Assembly: GCF_017874615.1 (NCBI RefSeq) | Contig: NZ_JAGIKV010000025.1 | Coordinates: 41,706-105,705 of the forward strand | From: Paenibacillus xylanexedens | Lineage (GTDB): Bacteria; Bacillota; Bacilli; Paenibacillales; Paenibacillaceae | DNA length: 64,000 bases | Reading direction: 5' to 3' | In this document: positions 28,562 through 38,513 of the stretch, in pieces | Numbering within the stretch: the stretch's first letter is position 1 | Layout: every line of letters begins with the position of its first letter | The notes under the pieces: model-generated | The model's database searches: none | What the model saw: the letters and a program-made list of their open reading frames with translations, nothing else | What the model was told of the DNA's origin: nothing | Made by a program: the position numbers and the translations under genes

Positions 28562-29893
28562 ATGAAAAATAGAAAACGTTTGTTGCCTTTTAATTTGGTA
28601 CTCCTCATGATGTTTCTGAGCGCATGCAGCTCCGGTAGTCAGGAGGGGAGCGGTACGGATACTAGCAACGGGAGTTCAGATGAATCAGGAAAGCCGATTA
28701 CATTGACGATGATGCTATCGGGAAACAAGGCGTCTGATGGAGAGGATTTCGAGTTGGAAACCTTGCCGCGTCTGGTAAAAGAGAAGTTTCCGAACATTAC
28801 CCTTGAAGTGCAGAAATTGCCTGATGATCAGTACAATACATCCGTACGTACCAAGCTTGCGGCTGGACAGGGGCCGGATATGTTCTTGATTTTTCCAAAG
28901 AATGCAGCTGGCGGCGTCAATGATTTCGCAAAGGCAGGATTTGCTGCCGATCTATCCGATATGAAGTTCTGGGACAACATCAGCCAAGGTGCGAAGGCAG
29001 ATATGTCCTATGAGGGAAAACCTTATGGAGTGGCCAAAGGACTAGACTTCCTGGGCGTTTATTACAACAAGGAGTTGTTACAGCAGGCCGGATATTCCGA
29101 GTTTCCGAAGGATTGGCCTTCGTTCTTGGAGTTGTGCCAAAAGTTGCAGGCTGCGGGCGTAACTCCAATTGCGATGGGGGATAAGGACCCTTGGATGATC
29201 CAATTCGGTATGTACCCGATTTCGGCCAATGTTGTCTATCCAAATGAGATGGATTTTGATGTAAAACTCCAGAACGGCGAAAAATCGCTGACGGATCCAA
29301 AGTGGATTCAAACCATATCGAAATACAAAGAGCTTTATGATAACAACTACGTCGTTAAAAACTCGCTTGGCATTGGCAGTGCCCAATCTGCGCAGTTGTT
29401 TATCGACGGGAAAGCAGCCATGACCTTTACGGGAACATGGGATTATGCCTCCATGACATCCAAAGGCGCTGCCGAATTTACTCGCGGATTTGCCTCATTG
29501 CCAGGTAACGAGCCGGAACAGCCGGTGTTTGTGTCTGCTGCAACATCTGCTGGATACGCTTTGAACGCCAAATCGGCAAACCTGGATGCAGCCAAAGAAG
29601 TACTGAACTACCTGTTCGATGGTGAATCCGATCTGTTCAAAGCATTTGTGGAAGCCAACAGTTCCATCAGCGTGTATAAGGACGTAGAACTTGAGAATGA
29701 ATTGTTCAAGGAAGTGAATGACAACTATCAACAAACTGGAAATTCCGTCTACTTCAGCAACCAGATGTGGCCAGCCGGAGTATCGGACGTCATGCAGGCA
29801 AAGTTTGCCGAGATTATTGCTGGACAGAAAACAACACCAGAAGATGTGGCAAACGCCATGGAAACCAAGTTCAGAGAGCTGTGGAAAAACTAG
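28562..29893 (+). CDS. Carbohydrate ABC transporter substrate-binding lipoprotein (family 1)
   Basis: 443 residues. A basic N-terminus and hydrophobic stretch end in the lipobox LSAC, so it is membrane-anchored by lipid at Cys. The mature part has the family 1 extracellular binding fold (LTMMLSGNKASDGEDFE, GVYYNKELLQQAGY, FIDGKAAMTFTGTWD). The start at 28562 is set by GGGGGAATGAC; an in-frame ATG at 28433 reaches into the divergent kinase start. It is the first gene of an uptake operon with two permeases and a GH78-like enzyme. Confidence 0.92.
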   Translation: MKNRKRLLPFNLVLLMMFLSACSSGSQEGSGTDTSNGSSDESGKPITLTMMLSGNKASDGEDFELETLPRLVKEKFPNITLEVQKLPDDQYNTSVRTKLAAGQGPDMFLIFPKNAAGGVNDFAKAGFAADLSDMKFWDNISQGAKADMSYEGKPYGVAKGLDFLGVYYNKELLQQAGYSEFPKDWPSFLELCQKLQAAGVTPIAMGDKDPWMIQFGMYPISANVVYPNEMDFDVKLQNGEKSLTDPKWIQTISKYKELYDNNYVVKNSLGIGSAQSAQLFIDGKAAMTFTGTWDYASMTSKGAAEFTRGFASLPGNEPEQPVFVSAATSAGYALNAKSANLDAAKEVLNYLFDGESDLFKAFVEANSSISVYKDVELENELFKEVNDNYQQTGNSVYFSNQMWPAGVSDVMQAKFAEIIAGQKTTPEDVANAMETKFRELWKN

Positions 29894-29978
29894 AACAAAA
29901 CGATGCTGTCTGCTGTAAAGGGGAGAATGATTGTCCTTCTTCCCTTGCCGCAGGCCCTCTTGGAAAGGATGGAGGAGG

Positions 29979-30857
29979 ATGAGCTCTACTGTAATGAAAA
30001 AGTCCATGTACTGGTTTGCTTTGCCGGCATTGATCTTCTACCTGACCTTCTGGATCTTCCCGATCCTGCGGTTGTTCCAGTACAGTATAACGGACTATAA
30101 CGGGTACGCCCAAGCCTATAACTATATCGGTTTCGACAACTATAAGGAATTGTTCAAGAGCGACATCCTGGGCATTTCTTTAAAAAATACACTGATCTAT
30201 ACGTTCGTCACCGTCATAGCTGGCAATATCATCGGTTTGGCAATGGCATTGCTGTTAAACATGAAAATAAGAGGAACCGGGATTTACCGTTCCCTGGCGT
30301 ATATTCCCACATTGTTCAGTGCGATTGTCGTCGGCTTTTTGTGGAGCTACGTCTATATGCCGGATTACGGGCTGATTTCTTCCTTTCTCGATAAAATGGG
30401 TATCGCAAATGAACTGAATTTCCTGGGTGATTACTCGACCGCACTGTATTCTATTATCTTCGTGGAGATCTGGAAGACGATCGGAACGACAATGATTATC
30501 TTCCTTGCAGGACTACAGACTGTTCCAAGCGACCTTTTGGAAGCCGGACGGATTGATGGCTGCGGCTCATGGAGATTGCTACGACATGTGAAGATTCCAT
30601 TACTGGCAACAGCGATTACAATCAACGTGACGTTAAGTTTGATCAATGGACTCAAAGCGTTCGACTTCCCGTTTATCATGACGAATGGCGGTCCCGGCAC
30701 GGCTACCAACACGCTGATTTATACCATATACAAGATGGCATTTACCGAACAACTCTTTGGTAAAGCTTCGGCTCTTGGTGTTATTTCCTTTGCCGTGATT
30801 ATCGTCATTACCGCTGTTTTTGTCCTGAAAATGAACAAACGGGAGGTGTCGGCATGA
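29979..30857 (+). CDS. Sugar ABC transporter permease (MalF/UgpA type)
   Basis: About 292 residues with six predicted membrane helices and the EAA loop (LLEAGRIDGCGSWRLLRHVKIP). The start is uncertain: ATG 29979 lies immediately after GGAGGAGG, while ATG 29994 (MKKSMYWFALPA) fits homologues but is 15 bases from it. No ATPase gene is present in the operon, so a shared MsmX-type ATPase is likely (inference from related systems). Confidence 0.9.
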   Translation: MSSTVMKKSMYWFALPALIFYLTFWIFPILRLFQYSITDYNGYAQAYNYIGFDNYKELFKSDILGISLKNTLIYTFVTVIAGNIIGLAMALLLNMKIRGTGIYRSLAYIPTLFSAIVVGFLWSYVYMPDYGLISSFLDKMGIANELNFLGDYSTALYSIIFVEIWKTIGTTMIIFLAGLQTVPSDLLEAGRIDGCGSWRLLRHVKIPLLATAITINVTLSLINGLKAFDFPFIMTNGGPGTATNTLIYTIYKMAFTEQLFGKASALGVISFAVIIVITAVFVLKMNKREVSA

Positions 30858-31690
30858 TGCTTCGTAAAGTTTTGGGGAAAGGGTCCGTTCAGGTCGTTGT
30901 GTTGTTGGTGATGGCGTTAAACCTGATTCCGTTAATTATTGCCTTTTCGACATCACTCCGAGATCCAAGCAACAACACAAATCCGCTGATCCTGTTCCGG
31001 GAGATGTCCTTTGCAAGTTACAAGGCTGCCTTCGACCGCATGCACTTTCCGGAAGCGCTATGGAACAGCGTGGTGTTAACCGGTGTATCGGTCGTGTTCG
31101 TTGTCCTGTTTGCGGCGATGGCGTCCTACCCGATGGCCCGTTTGAAGACAAAGCTAAGTAAGTTCATGTATTTGTTTTTTTTGTCCGGACTCGTGGTACC
31201 TGCGCAAATGGTATTGATACCGATCGTGCAAATGATCAATGCGCTGCATATCCCAACGAATCAATATACGCCTATTTTCATGTTTATTACGTGCAGTCTG
31301 CCGTTTTCAACTTTCCTGTATACGGGTTTCATTAGAAGCGGTGTGCCTGAGGAGGTAGAAGAAGCGGCGCACATCGACGGGGCGGGATTATTCCAACGGT
31401 TCTGGACCGTCGTGTTCCCCTTACTCATTCCGGTAACGGTTTCGGTCATTATTACACAAGGTGTCTGGATCTGGAACGATTATTTCTTCAATATGATCTT
31501 TATTTCCAGCGCAGGAGATTCACCGTTACCACTGGCCATGCTCGGATTTTTGGGCGATCAGCAAAATCCCACGCAGTGGAATGTCCTGTTTGCAGCGTGC
31601 TTTCTGTGCGCACTACCGTTGCTGCTGGCGTTCTTGTTCCTGCAAAAATATTTTATCGGTGGTATGACCGTTGGAGCGGTCAAAGGTTAA
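30854..31690 (+). CDS. Sugar ABC transporter permease (MalG/UgpE type)
   Basis: 278 residues, six membrane helices, with the EAA motif VEEAAHIDGAGLFQRFWTVV. It overlaps the previous permease by four bases and completes the heterodimeric channel. Confidence 0.92.
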   Translation: MMLRKVLGKGSVQVVVLLVMALNLIPLIIAFSTSLRDPSNNTNPLILFREMSFASYKAAFDRMHFPEALWNSVVLTGVSVVFVVLFAAMASYPMARLKTKLSKFMYLFFLSGLVVPAQMVLIPIVQMINALHIPTNQYTPIFMFITCSLPFSTFLYTGFIRSGVPEEVEEAAHIDGAGLFQRFWTVVFPLLIPVTVSVIITQGVWIWNDYFFNMIFISSAGDSPLPLAMLGFLGDQQNPTQWNVLFAACFLCALPLLLAFLFLQKYFIGGMTVGAVKG

Positions 31691-31703
31691 GGAGGACACT
31701 GCA

Positions 31704-33257
31704 ATGAATGAAAAAGTGATAAACACAGCCTGGCTGGAGATGGCCCAAGGGCTGATGTCGGAGCTTTGCCAGCAAAAGGTCTATCCGGAACATATCGTGA
31801 GCGCAGTTCCGGATGCGGCGGCTTTTCAGGGATGGCGTATCGAGTCGCTTGGCCCAGCGGAGCACTTGTCCGATCAAGTGCTGTGCAAGGGAGACAGTGT
31901 TATGCTGGATTTCGGGGAGCATCTCGTCGGTTATCTGACCTTGTCGCTTCTTAACGAGCGCAGTAATGCAGATGCACCTCTCAGGTTGAAGCTCACTTTT
32001 GGAGAAATGCCCTGTGAGGTCGGTGAGGATTTTGCAGAATATTCGGGTTGGCTTAGCCGTTCATGGCTTCAGGACGAGATCGTGAATGTGGACGTGTTAC
32101 CTGGCACGCTAACACTGGACCGTCGGTATGCCTTTCGGTATCTGAAAATCGAGGTTGTAGAAACGTCGATCCGTTACGATATACGAATTAACGATATATA
32201 TTGCATGACGGTGACTTCAGCGGACATAGGGGCAGTACCTCAATTGCCTGAAGGTATCGACACGGAGTTGCTGGAAATAGATCGCGTGTCCGTGAAGACA
32301 CTCCGGGATTGCATGCAGATGGTATTCGAAGATGGACCGAAGCGCGATCGACGTTTATGGATCGGAGATCTTCGCCTTCAGGCCCTCGTCAATTATGAAA
32401 CATTCGGCTGTAATGATCTCGTCAAGCGCTGTCTGTATCTCTTTGCCGGAACGAGATTAGAGGGAGGTCAGGTAGGAGCGTGTTTGTACGAACAACCGGA
32501 ACCGTACGTGGACGACATTTACCTATATGACTATGCGTTGTTCTTTATTGCGACATTATGGGACTATTTTGAAGCTACCAAGGACAGGGAAACGCTGGAA
32601 GAACTTTGGCCGGTGGTTCGAGAACAGATTGACATTGCGCTAAGTCGGCTCGATGAGCGGGGCATCGTAAGGGATGACGATACGTGGTATTGTTTTCTGG
32701 ACTGGCATGAAGAATTAAATAAACAGGCGGGTGCTCAGGCAGTTCTTATCTATAGTATGAAAAGGGGAAAGAGGATTGCCAAAGAACTAGGGCTGCCGGA
32801 GTATGAGGAATGGATTAACGCACACATCAAAGAAGCTGAGCAAACAGCCCTCACATATCTGTGGGATGGTGAAAAGGGCTTTTTCGTCAGTGGTGAAAAA
32901 AGACAGATATCCTGGGTATCGCAAGTGTGGATGGTTCTGGCTGAGATCATGGATGCTCCTGCCGCTCGGCAATTACTAGATCGGTTAACGGGTAACGGAG
33001 AAGCTATTGGCATGACCACGCCGTACATGGTTCATCATTATGTTGATGCATTGCTTATGTGTGGGGAAGAGGAGAAGGCACTGGAGCAGATCCGAAGGTA
33101 TTGGGGCGGCATGTTAAAGGATGGAGCGGACACTTTCTGGGAGCTCTACGACCCGGACGACAAAACGTATTCTCCTTATGGCAGCAATTTGATCAACAGT
33201 TATTGCCATGCTTGGAGCTGCACACCAAGTTATTTTATTAGGCGAATTTTTTCATGA
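31704..33257 (+). CDS. GH78-like alpha-L-rhamnosidase family protein
   Basis: 517 residues without a signal peptide, so cytoplasmic. An N-terminal beta-sandwich (about 1-185) is followed by an (alpha/alpha)6-type catalytic region containing DGPKRDRRLWIGDLRLQ, the GH78 signature in which the acid/aspartate cluster sits. It is about half the size of many secreted rhamnosidases, as is usual for short intracellular forms. Start after AAGGAGG. With the upstream transporter it would split imported rhamnose-containing oligosaccharides; the exact substrate is inference. Confidence 0.8.
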   Translation: MNEKVINTAWLEMAQGLMSELCQQKVYPEHIVSAVPDAAAFQGWRIESLGPAEHLSDQVLCKGDSVMLDFGEHLVGYLTLSLLNERSNADAPLRLKLTFGEMPCEVGEDFAEYSGWLSRSWLQDEIVNVDVLPGTLTLDRRYAFRYLKIEVVETSIRYDIRINDIYCMTVTSADIGAVPQLPEGIDTELLEIDRVSVKTLRDCMQMVFEDGPKRDRRLWIGDLRLQALVNYETFGCNDLVKRCLYLFAGTRLEGGQVGACLYEQPEPYVDDIYLYDYALFFIATLWDYFEATKDRETLEELWPVVREQIDIALSRLDERGIVRDDDTWYCFLDWHEELNKQAGAQAVLIYSMKRGKRIAKELGLPEYEEWINAHIKEAEQTALTYLWDGEKGFFVSGEKRQISWVSQVWMVLAEIMDAPAARQLLDRLTGNGEAIGMTTPYMVHHYVDALLMCGEEEKALEQIRRYWGGMLKDGADTFWELYDPDDKTYSPYGSNLINSYCHAWSCTPSYFIRRIFS

Positions 33258-33270
33258 ATTTTGGACTTGA

Positions 33271-33301
33271 GGTCAACCAGGAACGTCTGGCTGGCCTTTT
33301 T
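33271..33301 (+). terminator. Terminator after the oligosaccharide operon
   Basis: GGTCAACCAG / CTGGCTGGCC, a 10-bp stem with two G-T pairs, 6-base loop, followed by TTTTT. Confidence 0.85.
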
Positions 33302-33786
33302 GGATTAGTTTCAGATAGTATAAAGCCTGCCAGGGCCTATTGTTTTTATTTTTATCTGTTTTTGTTCGTACCGTTAAAAGAACGAGTGGCTATTAATGAA
33401 GCGATAAATACGAATATTAAAATAAAGTTATATGGGTTTCCTTTAAGGTTGTAGACTTGAACGATGAGTGCCAGAGTTGAGATGCTTAAGATTATTCGCA
33501 GGACAATCGCCGATGAGCGATGGGGAATAATTGGAATAACATGACAACTAATTATAACATAGGTTTTTCTGGAGTCGGATATTTCATAGAAGTTAAGGGA
33601 TGAACTATAGTGTGAATGGTGTAATATAGTTGATGTATTTTCACAGGATGGACTTTGCTTTCCTCCGGGGGGAGCGGTAAACTGTTGCATACGAGCCTTA
33701 TGGATTAATGTCCTGGATGTTCTTTCAAAAAGGCGTGGCTGTGTCGCTATGCATTTTATTTTCAAACAGATGTGGAGGAAGTGCGA
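33302..33786. other. AT-rich intergenic region with a doubtful small membrane ORF
   Basis: No convincing gene on the plus strand. On the minus strand, 33352 to about 33560 reads as two hydrophobic helices (IVLRIILSISTLALIVQVYN and ILIFVFIASLIATRSF) but has no good start or ribosome site. It could be a small membrane protein or a remnant. The upstream promoter of the LytS gene should also lie here. Confidence 0.3.
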
Positions 33787-35454
33787 TTGGAAATGTTTAC
33801 AATGCTGCTGGGTTTATTTGAACGGGCGGCGCTGTTGATTATATTTTTATTCTTTCTGTCGAGGGTGCCACGGTTTAGGCAGATTCTGCAAAAGGGGAAA
33901 TTAAGGTGGCAGGAGTCTATTGCGGTTACCTTGTTATTTTGTGCTTTTGCCATTTTCGGGACATATACGGGCATTAATGTTGAAGGTTCACTGGTAAATG
34001 TGCGGATCATCGCCGTGTTATCGGGTGGTATTTTGTTCGGAGCGCCTGTGGGTATTATTACGGGTATTGTCTCCGGGGTGCATCGGTATCTGATCGATAT
34101 GGATGGAGTCACAGCTATACCTTGTCTGATCACAAGTATCCTGGCAGGTCTGGTCTCTGGATATATACATAAGTACACGCCCAAGCCCAAGCGATGGATT
34201 ATCGGTATTGGTGCCGGAATGATCTGTGAAGCGCTGACGATGTTATTAATCCTGCTATTTTCCTATCCCGATCCACTGGGTGCCGATATTGTCTCGCAGA
34301 TTGCCTTGCCTATGATTCTGGGTGAAGTCAACATTGGGCTGATTGTGCTCTTGGTGCAGAGTGTGGAAGGGGAAAAGGAAATGATTGCAGCTCGTCAGGC
34401 GAAGCTCGCGCTGGAGATTGCAAACAAGACCTTGCCGTATTTCCGTTCGATTGATGAGGATTCTCTGCGCAAGATCTGCCGGATTATTCAGGAGGATATT
34501 CAGGCCGATGCGGTTGCAATTACGGATACCCGGAATGTACTGGCTTATGTAGGATTTGGTGAGGAACGATATCATATCGGTAATGAAATTATAAGTGAGA
34601 TGACCAAGCAGACGATATCGAGTGGGGAGATTACGATCAGTAATGATGTGATTGATGAAAAAACACCCGATATCCACTCGCTGTTAATCATTCCGCTCAA
34701 AGAACGAGGAGACATTACAGGTGCGCTCAAAATCTATTATCGCAAAGCGTACAAAATTACGTATCCATTACAAACGATGGCTGTAGGTTTATCGCAGATC
34801 ATCTCAACCCAGATGGAAGTATCGCGGGTAGAAGAGATCAAGGCTGCTGCCAACAAAGCAGAACTGCGTGCCTTACAGACGACCATTCATCCTCATTTTC
34901 TGTTTAATGCGCTAAATGCGATTGCATCGTCCATCCGAACCAAACCGGATCGAGCGCGGGAGCTGATTGTGAACCTATCCGGGTACATGCGTTACAATCT
35001 GGAGCTGTCGGATGAGTTAATTGATATTCATAAGGAACTGGAGCAGGTCCGTAATTATGTAGAGATTGAGAAAGCTCGCTTTGGCAGTCGACTTAACGTG
35101 ATCTATGACATTGATGAGGTCGCGGTGCATATTCCGAGTCTTGTTATCCAACCGCTCGTCGAAAATGCAATTATTCATGGCATTCTCAAGGTGAAAGGAC
35201 CCGGGACTGTTCGAATTCGGGTACAGGATTATCCGGAGTTTGTGCGAATCAGTGTCAGCGATACAGGTGCAGGCATCAGTGCAGATATAATTGAACGTGT
35301 TTACCATGACCGCATGCCTGGTAACCAGATCGGGCTATATAATGTGCATCGCCGGGTCAAGCTTATCTACGGACAAGGTGTAACCATTACAAGGCTGGAA
35401 CAAGGAACGGATATTTTATTTGATGTGCCCAAAGGAGATGTCGTAACAAGGTGA
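33787..35454 (+). CDS. LytS-family sensor histidine kinase
   Basis: 555 residues. The N-terminal 200 are a 5TM-Lyt membrane sensor; a GAF-like domain follows (about 215-350), then a His_kinase/HATPase pair with phosphoacceptor in TIHPHFLFNAL and N box PLVENAIIHG. TTG start at 33787 after GGAGGAA. The domain set equals that of E. coli YpdA/BtsS and staphylococcal LytS. It is next to its LytTR regulator and an OFA-type transporter, the same three functions as YpdA-YpdB-YhjX. Confidence 0.92.
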   Translation: MEMFTMLLGLFERAALLIIFLFFLSRVPRFRQILQKGKLRWQESIAVTLLFCAFAIFGTYTGINVEGSLVNVRIIAVLSGGILFGAPVGIITGIVSGVHRYLIDMDGVTAIPCLITSILAGLVSGYIHKYTPKPKRWIIGIGAGMICEALTMLLILLFSYPDPLGADIVSQIALPMILGEVNIGLIVLLVQSVEGEKEMIAARQAKLALEIANKTLPYFRSIDEDSLRKICRIIQEDIQADAVAITDTRNVLAYVGFGEERYHIGNEIISEMTKQTISSGEITISNDVIDEKTPDIHSLLIIPLKERGDITGALKIYYRKAYKITYPLQTMAVGLSQIISTQMEVSRVEEIKAAANKAELRALQTTIHPHFLFNALNAIASSIRTKPDRARELIVNLSGYMRYNLELSDELIDIHKELEQVRNYVEIEKARFGSRLNVIYDIDEVAVHIPSLVIQPLVENAIIHGILKVKGPGTVRIRVQDYPEFVRISVSDTGAGISADIIERVYHDRMPGNQIGLYNVHRRVKLIYGQGVTITRLEQGTDILFDVPKGDVVTR

Positions 35455-35464
35455 TGATGGATCA

Positions 35465-36265
35465 ATGAGAGCTCTTATTGTGGAAGACGAGATTCTGGCG
35501 AGTGAGGAATTGAATTATTTAATCCAGGAACATAGTCAGATTGAAGTGGTGGACCGCCTTGAAGACGGGCTAGATGTACTGAAATTTTTACAGGAACAAG
35601 AAGTAGATGTCATTTTCCTTGATATCAATATTCCCTCGCTGGACGGTATGATGCTGGCCCATCATATTGGGAAATTTGCAACGAAACCCTACATTGTATT
35701 TACTACGGCGTATAAGGAACATGCAGCGGAAGCCTTTGAGTTGGAGGCGTTTGATTATATTCTGAAACCGTATGACGAGAAACGAATTGCTGCAATGCTC
35801 CAAAAGCTGGAGCTCGCATTCAAACGTGATCATGCGCCGGTGGAGCAACATGTTGAGGATGGACCAGCCACTACGGCGGACGGATCTGCTGCGCATGGTG
35901 AACTGGTACGAGAACGAGATACGAATTCCCATACAGACAGAAGAATTAATCTGCTGCGGAATGACAATATTATTGTTACGGATACGGCAGATATCTACTA
36001 TGCGGAAGCACAAGAGAAAGTGACGAAGGTATATACCAAAAATGGGGAGTTCACCATGCCAGTGAGCATATCGGATTTTCACAGCCGGCTGCCACAGGAT
36101 ACGTTCTTTCGCTGCCACCGTTCGTACGTCGTAAATCTGTCGCAAATCCGTGAAATAGTACCTTGGTTCAACAATACGTATCTGCTCCGTCTGCGCGATT
36201 TGGAAGCTGAAGTGCCCGTGAGTCGCGGGAAGGCCAAAGAATTCAGGCAACTCATGCGCATCTAG
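35465..36265 (+). CDS. LytTR-family response regulator
   Basis: 266 residues. Receiver domain with phosphoacceptor Asp in IFLDINIPSLDG and the conserved Lys in YILKPYDEK, then a poorly conserved acidic linker (about 122-160), then a LytTR DNA-binding domain (about 160-265). It starts ten bases after the kinase, with AAGGTGATG as ribosome site. LytTR proteins bind direct repeats; a candidate pair lies just downstream. Confidence 0.93.
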   Translation: MRALIVEDEILASEELNYLIQEHSQIEVVDRLEDGLDVLKFLQEQEVDVIFLDINIPSLDGMMLAHHIGKFATKPYIVFTTAYKEHAAEAFELEAFDYILKPYDEKRIAAMLQKLELAFKRDHAPVEQHVEDGPATTADGSAAHGELVRERDTNSHTDRRINLLRNDNIIVTDTADIYYAEAQEKVTKVYTKNGEFTMPVSISDFHSRLPQDTFFRCHRSYVVNLSQIREIVPWFNNTYLLRLRDLEAEVPVSRGKAKEFRQLMRI

Positions 36266-36266
36266 A

Positions 36267-36297
36267 AGCATTTCATTCCGCATCTGATGCAACTCAT
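36267..36297 (+). promoter_or_regulatory. Direct repeat resembling a YpdB-type LytTR operator
   Basis: AGCATTTCAT (36267-36276) and TGCAACTCAT (36288-36297) are separated by exactly 11 bases. The E. coli YpdB site is described as GGCATTTCAT-N11-GGCATTTCAT; the two half-sites here match it at 9 and 7 of 10 positions. They end ten bases before the -35 position implied by TATGAT at 36330-36335, the right place for activation of the transporter gene. Further CTTTCAT/ATTCAT copies lie at 36322-36328 and 36350-36355. Confidence 0.55.
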
Positions 36298-36385
36298 GCT
36301 CAAAACGGTGTGATGAATCCCCTTTCATGTATGATTAGCTTGTGAACGCATTCATGTATATGACATCGGCAAAGGGGAGATCACG

Positions 36386-37681
36386 ATGAAAGCAACCATT
36401 TCATCCGTTTCATCAACACCTGAATCAACATCTGCACCTACAAAAATGAACCGCTGGCTTATTGTTTTGGGGACCATCATTGTACAAATGGGTCTTGGAA
36501 CCATCTATACTTGGAGTTTATTTAATCAACCGTTGTCTGACCGTTTCGGATGGGACGTCAGCTCGGTCGCGATAACTTTTTCAATTACCAGTTTTGCTTT
36601 GGCATTTGCCACATTGTTTGCAGGTCGATTGCAGGAACGTTGGGGTCTTCAGCGCCTGATCCGTGTAGCCGGGGTTGTACTGGGGCTGGGTCTTATTCTG
36701 AGTTCCCAAGTCACCTCGTTAACATTGCTGTACATTTTGGCTGGATTTGTCGTTGGTTTTGCAGATGGTACGGCGTACATTACGTCGTTGTCTAATCTGA
36801 TCAAATGGTTCCCGGAGCGTAAAGGTCTGATCTCGGGGATCTCGGTCGGAGCCTTTGGTACCGGTAGTTTATTGTTCAAATATGTGAACACGGCATTGAT
36901 TGGTGCCGTTGGTCCTGCTCAGGCATTTATGTATTGGGGCATTATCGTTCTGGTTCTGGTCGTTGCGGGATCATTCCTGATCCGCGAAGCGGTTGTTCGT
37001 GAACAGGCTCCGGCAAGCAAGGAAGGATCCAAACAAGTCGTAGCACGTCATGATTACACGGTGAAAGAGATGCTGCGTACAAAAGAAGCGTACATGCTGT
37101 TTGTTATTTTCTTCACGGCGTGTATGAGTGGCCTGTATCTGATCGGTATTGTCAAAGATATTGGTGTACAGCTTGCAGGTCTTGATGTAGCTACAGCTGC
37201 AAACGCAGTGGCCATGGTTGCAATCTTTAACACGGCAGGACGTATTATTCTCGGTGCGCTGTCGGATAAAGTAGGACGAATGAAGGTCATCGCTGGTGCG
37301 CTGCTAGTTACAGCCGTAGCTGTCATGACACTTAGTCTGGTTCCACTGACCTTCGGGATCTTCTTCGCCTGTGTGGCGGCCGTTGCATTCTGCTTTGGCG
37401 GTAACATTACGGTATTCCCGGCGATTGTGGCCGATTACTTCGGACTGAAAAATCAGAGCAAAAACTATGGTGTGATCTATCAGGGATTTGGATTCGGTGC
37501 TTTGGCAGGATCATTCATCAGCGCCCTGCTGGGCGGATTCCATCTAACCTTCATCGTGATTGCTGTACTCTGCGCTGTCTCGCTGTTGCTCGCACTGATC
37601 ATTACCCCTCCAGGTGAAGGTCGTCGTGCTCGTCAACGTGAAAAACAGATGAACCTTAACCCTTCATCACGGGCAAGCTAA
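36386..37681 (+). CDS. OFA-family MFS transporter (oxalate/formate antiporter-like)
   Basis: 431 residues, twelve predicted membrane helices. Family features are GTIYTWSLFNQPL in helix 1, the loop 2-3 motif GRLQERWG and the WFPERKGLISG segment. The family includes E. coli YhjX, a transporter controlled by the pyruvate-responsive YpdAB system. Start after AAAGGGGAGATCACG. Substrate cannot be read from sequence; a small carboxylate such as pyruvate is the context-based guess. Confidence 0.9.
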   Translation: MKATISSVSSTPESTSAPTKMNRWLIVLGTIIVQMGLGTIYTWSLFNQPLSDRFGWDVSSVAITFSITSFALAFATLFAGRLQERWGLQRLIRVAGVVLGLGLILSSQVTSLTLLYILAGFVVGFADGTAYITSLSNLIKWFPERKGLISGISVGAFGTGSLLFKYVNTALIGAVGPAQAFMYWGIIVLVLVVAGSFLIREAVVREQAPASKEGSKQVVARHDYTVKEMLRTKEAYMLFVIFFTACMSGLYLIGIVKDIGVQLAGLDVATAANAVAMVAIFNTAGRIILGALSDKVGRMKVIAGALLVTAVAVMTLSLVPLTFGIFFACVAAVAFCFGGNITVFPAIVADYFGLKNQSKNYGVIYQGFGFGALAGSFISALLGGFHLTFIVIAVLCAVSLLLALIITPPGEGRRARQREKQMNLNPSSRAS

Positions 37682-37810
37682 GCCAGTAAAGTGATTAATG
37701 AAACCGCGGTAAGAAGAAAAGAACAAGCACAAGATCAGCAAGGTCATGAAAAACACAGGTACAGAAAAAGAATGAGGATAATTCTTCATCTTAAAAGTAA
37801 TTGAAAACAG

Positions 37811-37837
37811 AGCGGTCTCCAGTTGAGGCCGCTTTTT
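37811..37837 (+). terminator. Terminator after the OFA transporter
   Basis: AGCGGTCTC / GAGGCCGCT around CAGTT, then TTTT. The 315 bases between this gene and the next contain nothing else clear; a minus-strand hydrophobic 40-codon frame (37667-37789) lacks a ribosome site. Confidence 0.85.
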
Positions 37838-37996
37838 GGTATCTACAGTTGTCAGATTGCTGACTTGTTGGCCTAGCGGACCATCTGGCTGCCTGCAAGC
37901 GTGTTGCCTTGTGTGCATTCCATCATTCGCATCTGTTATACTCTAGGTGAATTCAACAAGACCAAGACAAGTTATGTACCCCAGAGGAGGCATATC

Positions 37997-38479
37997 ATGA
38001 AGTTCATTAAATACACACAACCTGATTTTGATGATTATTATGCATTGGTTTCCAATATGGAAGTAATGAAACAGATTACAGAACGTGCACTACCTGAGCA
38101 AGAGGCGAGAACGCAATTCGAGACCATGCTGGAGTATAATGAGCGTTCCACTTGCGGACATTACCGGGTATTTAGCGAAGATGATGCCGGTGTGGCGTAT
38201 GCCAAATTGATTCCGGATCAGGAGGACCCGACCAAGGCTGAGATAGGTTATATGATCCTGCCTGAACATTGGGGCAAAGGCCAAGGCACATCGATAGCGT
38301 CACGGTTGATTATTCAGGCACAAGCCGCAGGGATTGGATCACTCTATGCAGTTATCGATCCGGGTAACGCTGCTTCCCGCCGGATCTTGACCAGACAGAA
38401 CTTTGTATCCACCTGGACAGGCGATTACGATGGTCTTCCCGGTGAGATTTTGGAGTTAAATCTTCAAATGAAGCGGTAA
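37997..38479 (+). CDS. GNAT-family N-acetyltransferase
   Basis: 160 residues of the GNAT fold (RimJ/RimL-like subgroup). The acetyl-CoA pyrophosphate loop is visible as HWGKGQGTS and the later NAASRRIL segment is typical. Substrate is unknown. Start at 37997 after AGAGGAGG; the in-frame ATG at 37901 lies in non-conserved upstream sequence. Confidence 0.88.
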   Translation: MKFIKYTQPDFDDYYALVSNMEVMKQITERALPEQEARTQFETMLEYNERSTCGHYRVFSEDDAGVAYAKLIPDQEDPTKAEIGYMILPEHWGKGQGTSIASRLIIQAQAAGIGSLYAVIDPGNAASRRILTRQNFVSTWTGDYDGLPGEILELNLQMKR

Positions 38480-38513
38480 AAGAACTGTTCTGAGGGTAAT
38501 CAGATAGTATAGG

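Noticed and set aside
37667..37789. Small hydrophobic minus-strand ORF after the OFA transporter
   Set aside because: It has an ATG and a transmembrane-like stretch but no ribosome site, and it overlaps the end of the MFS gene and its 3' region.
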